Part shown: in pieces, positions 13,647 to 14,626 of the stretch
Layout: every line of letters begins with the position of its first letter
Position numbering within the stretch: the stretch's first letter is position 1
From: Candidatus Buchananbacteria bacterium RIFCSPLOWO2_02_FULL_46_11b
Lineage (GTDB): Bacteria > Patescibacteriota > Patescibacteriia > Buchananbacterales > UBA6539
Length of the DNA: 14,626 nucleotides
Assembly: GCA_001817615.1 (NCBI GenBank)
Contig: MHIR01000061.1
Location: 5,034-19,659, forward strand
Reading direction: 5' to 3'
Made by a program: the position numbers and the translations under genes
The notes under the pieces: generated by a model
The model's input: the letters and a program-made list of their open reading frames with translations, nothing else
The model's database searches: none
What the model was told of the DNA's origin: nothing

Positions 13647-13698
13647 GTTGGAATACGATCCAACATATTAATATAGCATATTATTAAATATTTGTCAA
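13647..13698 (-). promoter_or_regulatory. Strong promoter and operator-like palindrome of the 79-aa gene
   Basis: On the minus strand a perfect -35 TTGACA (13693-13698), a 17-base spacer and -10 TATATT (13670-13675) preceded by TGC, an extended -10. GTTGGATCGTATTCCAAC (13647-13664) is a perfect 6+6 palindrome placed over the expected start point. Upstream of the -35, 13711-13736 is AT-rich with AAAATTAGCTAATTTT, a 16-base perfect palindrome, as in UP elements or regulator sites. The layout resembles a repressible, strong promoter. Confidence 0.75.
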
Positions 13699-13758
13699 TA
13701 GATAAACAAAAAAATTAGCTAATTTTAGCTAATTTTACACATAAATTTCAATGAATTT

Positions 13759-13884
13759 TTAACTTTTTGTCAAAATCCTCCGATATTTCGTTTTCTCAAG
13801 CGAGGGGATCTTTATCTTACTTGCTTCGCCGCGTTCTTTGGATAATTCCAAGTTTTTAGCGAACGAAAGCTCACTAGTAAAATC
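13759..13884 (-). pseudogene. Coding-like decayed fragment without a start
   Basis: A 41-codon minus-strand frame, opened by TAA at 13885-13887 and closed by TAA at 13759-13761, translates into a protein-like, lysine/serine/glutamate-rich sequence (DFTSELSFAKNLELSKERGE, then ASKIKIPSLEKTKYRR). The same frame upstream of the TAA also reads plausibly (KNFFEFVAEGKIY). It has no start codon. It is either the tail of a lost gene or a dispersed element whose translation happens to look regular. The DNA also contains a perfect 9-bp AT hairpin (13877-13898). Apart from this fragment, the terminator and promoter, I see nothing in 13700-13990. Confidence 0.3.
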
Positions 13885-13934
13885 TTAATAGATTTTACCT
13901 TCGGCGACAAATTCAAAAAAGTTCTTTAAAATAC

Positions 13935-13991
13935 AAAAAAGACCCCGCCACTTCACTTCTAGTTTTGCCTCCGGGAGTGATTTGACGGGGT
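13935..13991 (-). terminator. Intrinsic terminator of the pyridoxal kinase gene
   Basis: On the minus strand ACCCCGTCAAATCACT (13976-13991) pairs with AGTGAAGTGGCGGGGT (13942-13957) in 14 of 16 positions, one of them G-U, around an 18-base loop. One C and a run of T residues (13935-13940) follow. The stem begins within the kinase's TAA stop codon. Confidence 0.8.
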
Positions 13992-14626
13992 TATGTGCAG
14001 TGCAATAAATCACGGAATGGTAAATCTTTTATCTTCCCACGTTGTATTGTTATCATAACTTCAGATATAGTTTTGACAACAGATTTAATCATAGTGGCCT
14101 TATCGTATTGGTTGCTTTGGCTATTTATATACTTAAGCCAGCGTCCGATCAATAACGAGGCAAAAAGATCACCAGTTCCGCCTACAGATGGTGCGGTCGT
14201 TCGCGTCCCGAGTATCATTTTTGTTATGGGTTTCTTAACGCCGGTAGTATTATCCGAGGTGAATCGGACACACACGCCAATTCGATTTCCAGAAACAACG
14301 GATTTGATGATTGGTAAAACTCTTGGGTATACCAACGTCAGAGCGTTTAGTAGTTCATAAACATTATTTACCGTAACCGTTCCGTCTTCTTCCACCCCAC
14401 AATCCCTCGGCTGTTTCCCTAAGAGTAATGCTGTTTCTGTGGGGTTTGGAGTTATTACATGTGCTATCCCCACAAGACCGTTTATAACTTTTACTAATTC
14501 TTCCTGGCCTGGATACAGCGCTCCATCATCACCTAAAACAGGATCGACAAAGATTGTTATCTTTTCGTGTTGCGATTGCTCGCAAAGATTTACGAGAAGA
14601 GCAATCTGTCGCGGATCGCCAAGCCA
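13991..14626 (-). CDS. Pyridoxal kinase, C-terminal part (5' end outside the window)
   Basis: The open frame runs to the window edge, with 211 residues visible. It belongs to the ribokinase/PfkB-like pyridoxal kinase (PdxK/PdxY) group, which phosphorylates vitamin B6 forms to supply PLP. Motifs are VDPVLGDDGALYPG (substrate and magnesium region), the following VITPNPTETALLLG, the catalytic anion-hole sequence GGTGDLFASLLIG with its base aspartate, and a C-terminal VVKTISEVMITIQRG resembling the PdxY tail. A GTG at 14471-14473 could be misread as a start, but conserved motifs lie upstream of it, so the true start is outside. The ribose-kinase or other PfkB branches are less likely. The gene ends in its own terminator and is separate from the downstream genes. 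Confidence 0.82.
   Translation of the reverse strand, partial: WLGDPRQIALLVNLCEQSQHEKITIFVDPVLGDDGALYPGQEELVKVINGLVGIAHVITPNPTETALLLGKQPRDCGVEEDGTVTVNNVYELLNALTLVYPRVLPIIKSVVSGNRIGVCVRFTSDNTTGVKKPITKMILGTRTTAPSVGGTGDLFASLLIGRWLKYINSQSNQYDKATMIKSVVKTISEVMITIQRGKIKDLPFRDLLHCT

Noticed and set aside
1..14626. Alternative genetic code (UGA or UAG read as an amino acid)
   Set aside because: Complete family-length proteins end in TAA, TAG and TGA, for example the PEBP protein in TAG and the 79-aa gene in TGA immediately before a terminator.
1..14626. CRISPR array, tRNA or rRNA genes, insertion sequence
   Set aside because: No regularly spaced repeats, cloverleaf-like segment, rRNA-like stretch or transposase was seen.

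Overview
All convincing genes in this 14.6 kb window lie on the minus strand, so transcription runs from base 14626 towards base 1. The gene set suggests a bacterium of the Candidate Phyla Radiation (Patescibacteria), probably Parcubacteria-like. The signs are a SecD carrying an inserted parvulin-type domain, a sigma-region-4/HARE-HTH fusion protein, an orphan TraG/HerA-like ATPase with a C-terminal zinc ribbon beside a membrane-anchored partner, a HicBA pair, and few Shine-Dalgarno sites in front of housekeeping genes. TAA, TAG and TGA all appear to act as stops, so there is no sign of the UGA-to-glycine code of Gracilibacteria or Absconditabacteria. The lineage call is an inference from gene content; no rRNA gene is present.

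Layout in transcription order. A partial pyridoxal kinase (14626-13991) ends at an intrinsic terminator. Next comes a decayed coding-like fragment. An unrecognised 79-aa membrane-anchored protein follows (13583-13344), with its own strong promoter, an operator-like palindrome, a leader hairpin, a strong Shine-Dalgarno and its own terminator. Then a tight run of five genes: archease, RtcB RNA ligase, a YbhB-type PEBP protein, a small ASCH/DUF3850-like protein and a CrtC/AttH-like lipocalin-fold protein (13115-9364). A small single-pass membrane ORF with a strong Shine-Dalgarno but an in-frame TAG (9166-8942) sits where yajC normally sits, directly before secD and secF (8908-6105). A sigma-4/HARE-HTH regulator (5822-4662) has its own promoter. 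A membrane protein and a TraG/HerA-like ATPase follow (4565-1089), then hicB-hicA (956-383). The first 380 bases hold AT-rich repeats and a cysteine-rich coding remnant.

Functional themes. Archease and RtcB form a classical RNA-repair/tRNA-splicing ligase pair. SecD and SecF form the proton-driven accessory part of the Sec translocon, and here SecD brings a proline-isomerase-like domain to the outer face of the membrane. The membrane protein and ATPase look like the two halves of one conjugation-type ATPase, acting without other visible type IV secretion genes.

The intergenic regions are unusually structured. There are several imperfect or perfect inverted repeats, two of which share a CCGTTAGAAA/TTTCTAACGG core, one long purine/pyrimidine fold-back, and one G-quadruplex-type tract. 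The most interesting points are the apparently permuted parvulin insertion in SecD, the TAG-interrupted small membrane ORF ahead of it, the split TraG-like module and the self-contained 79-aa gene.
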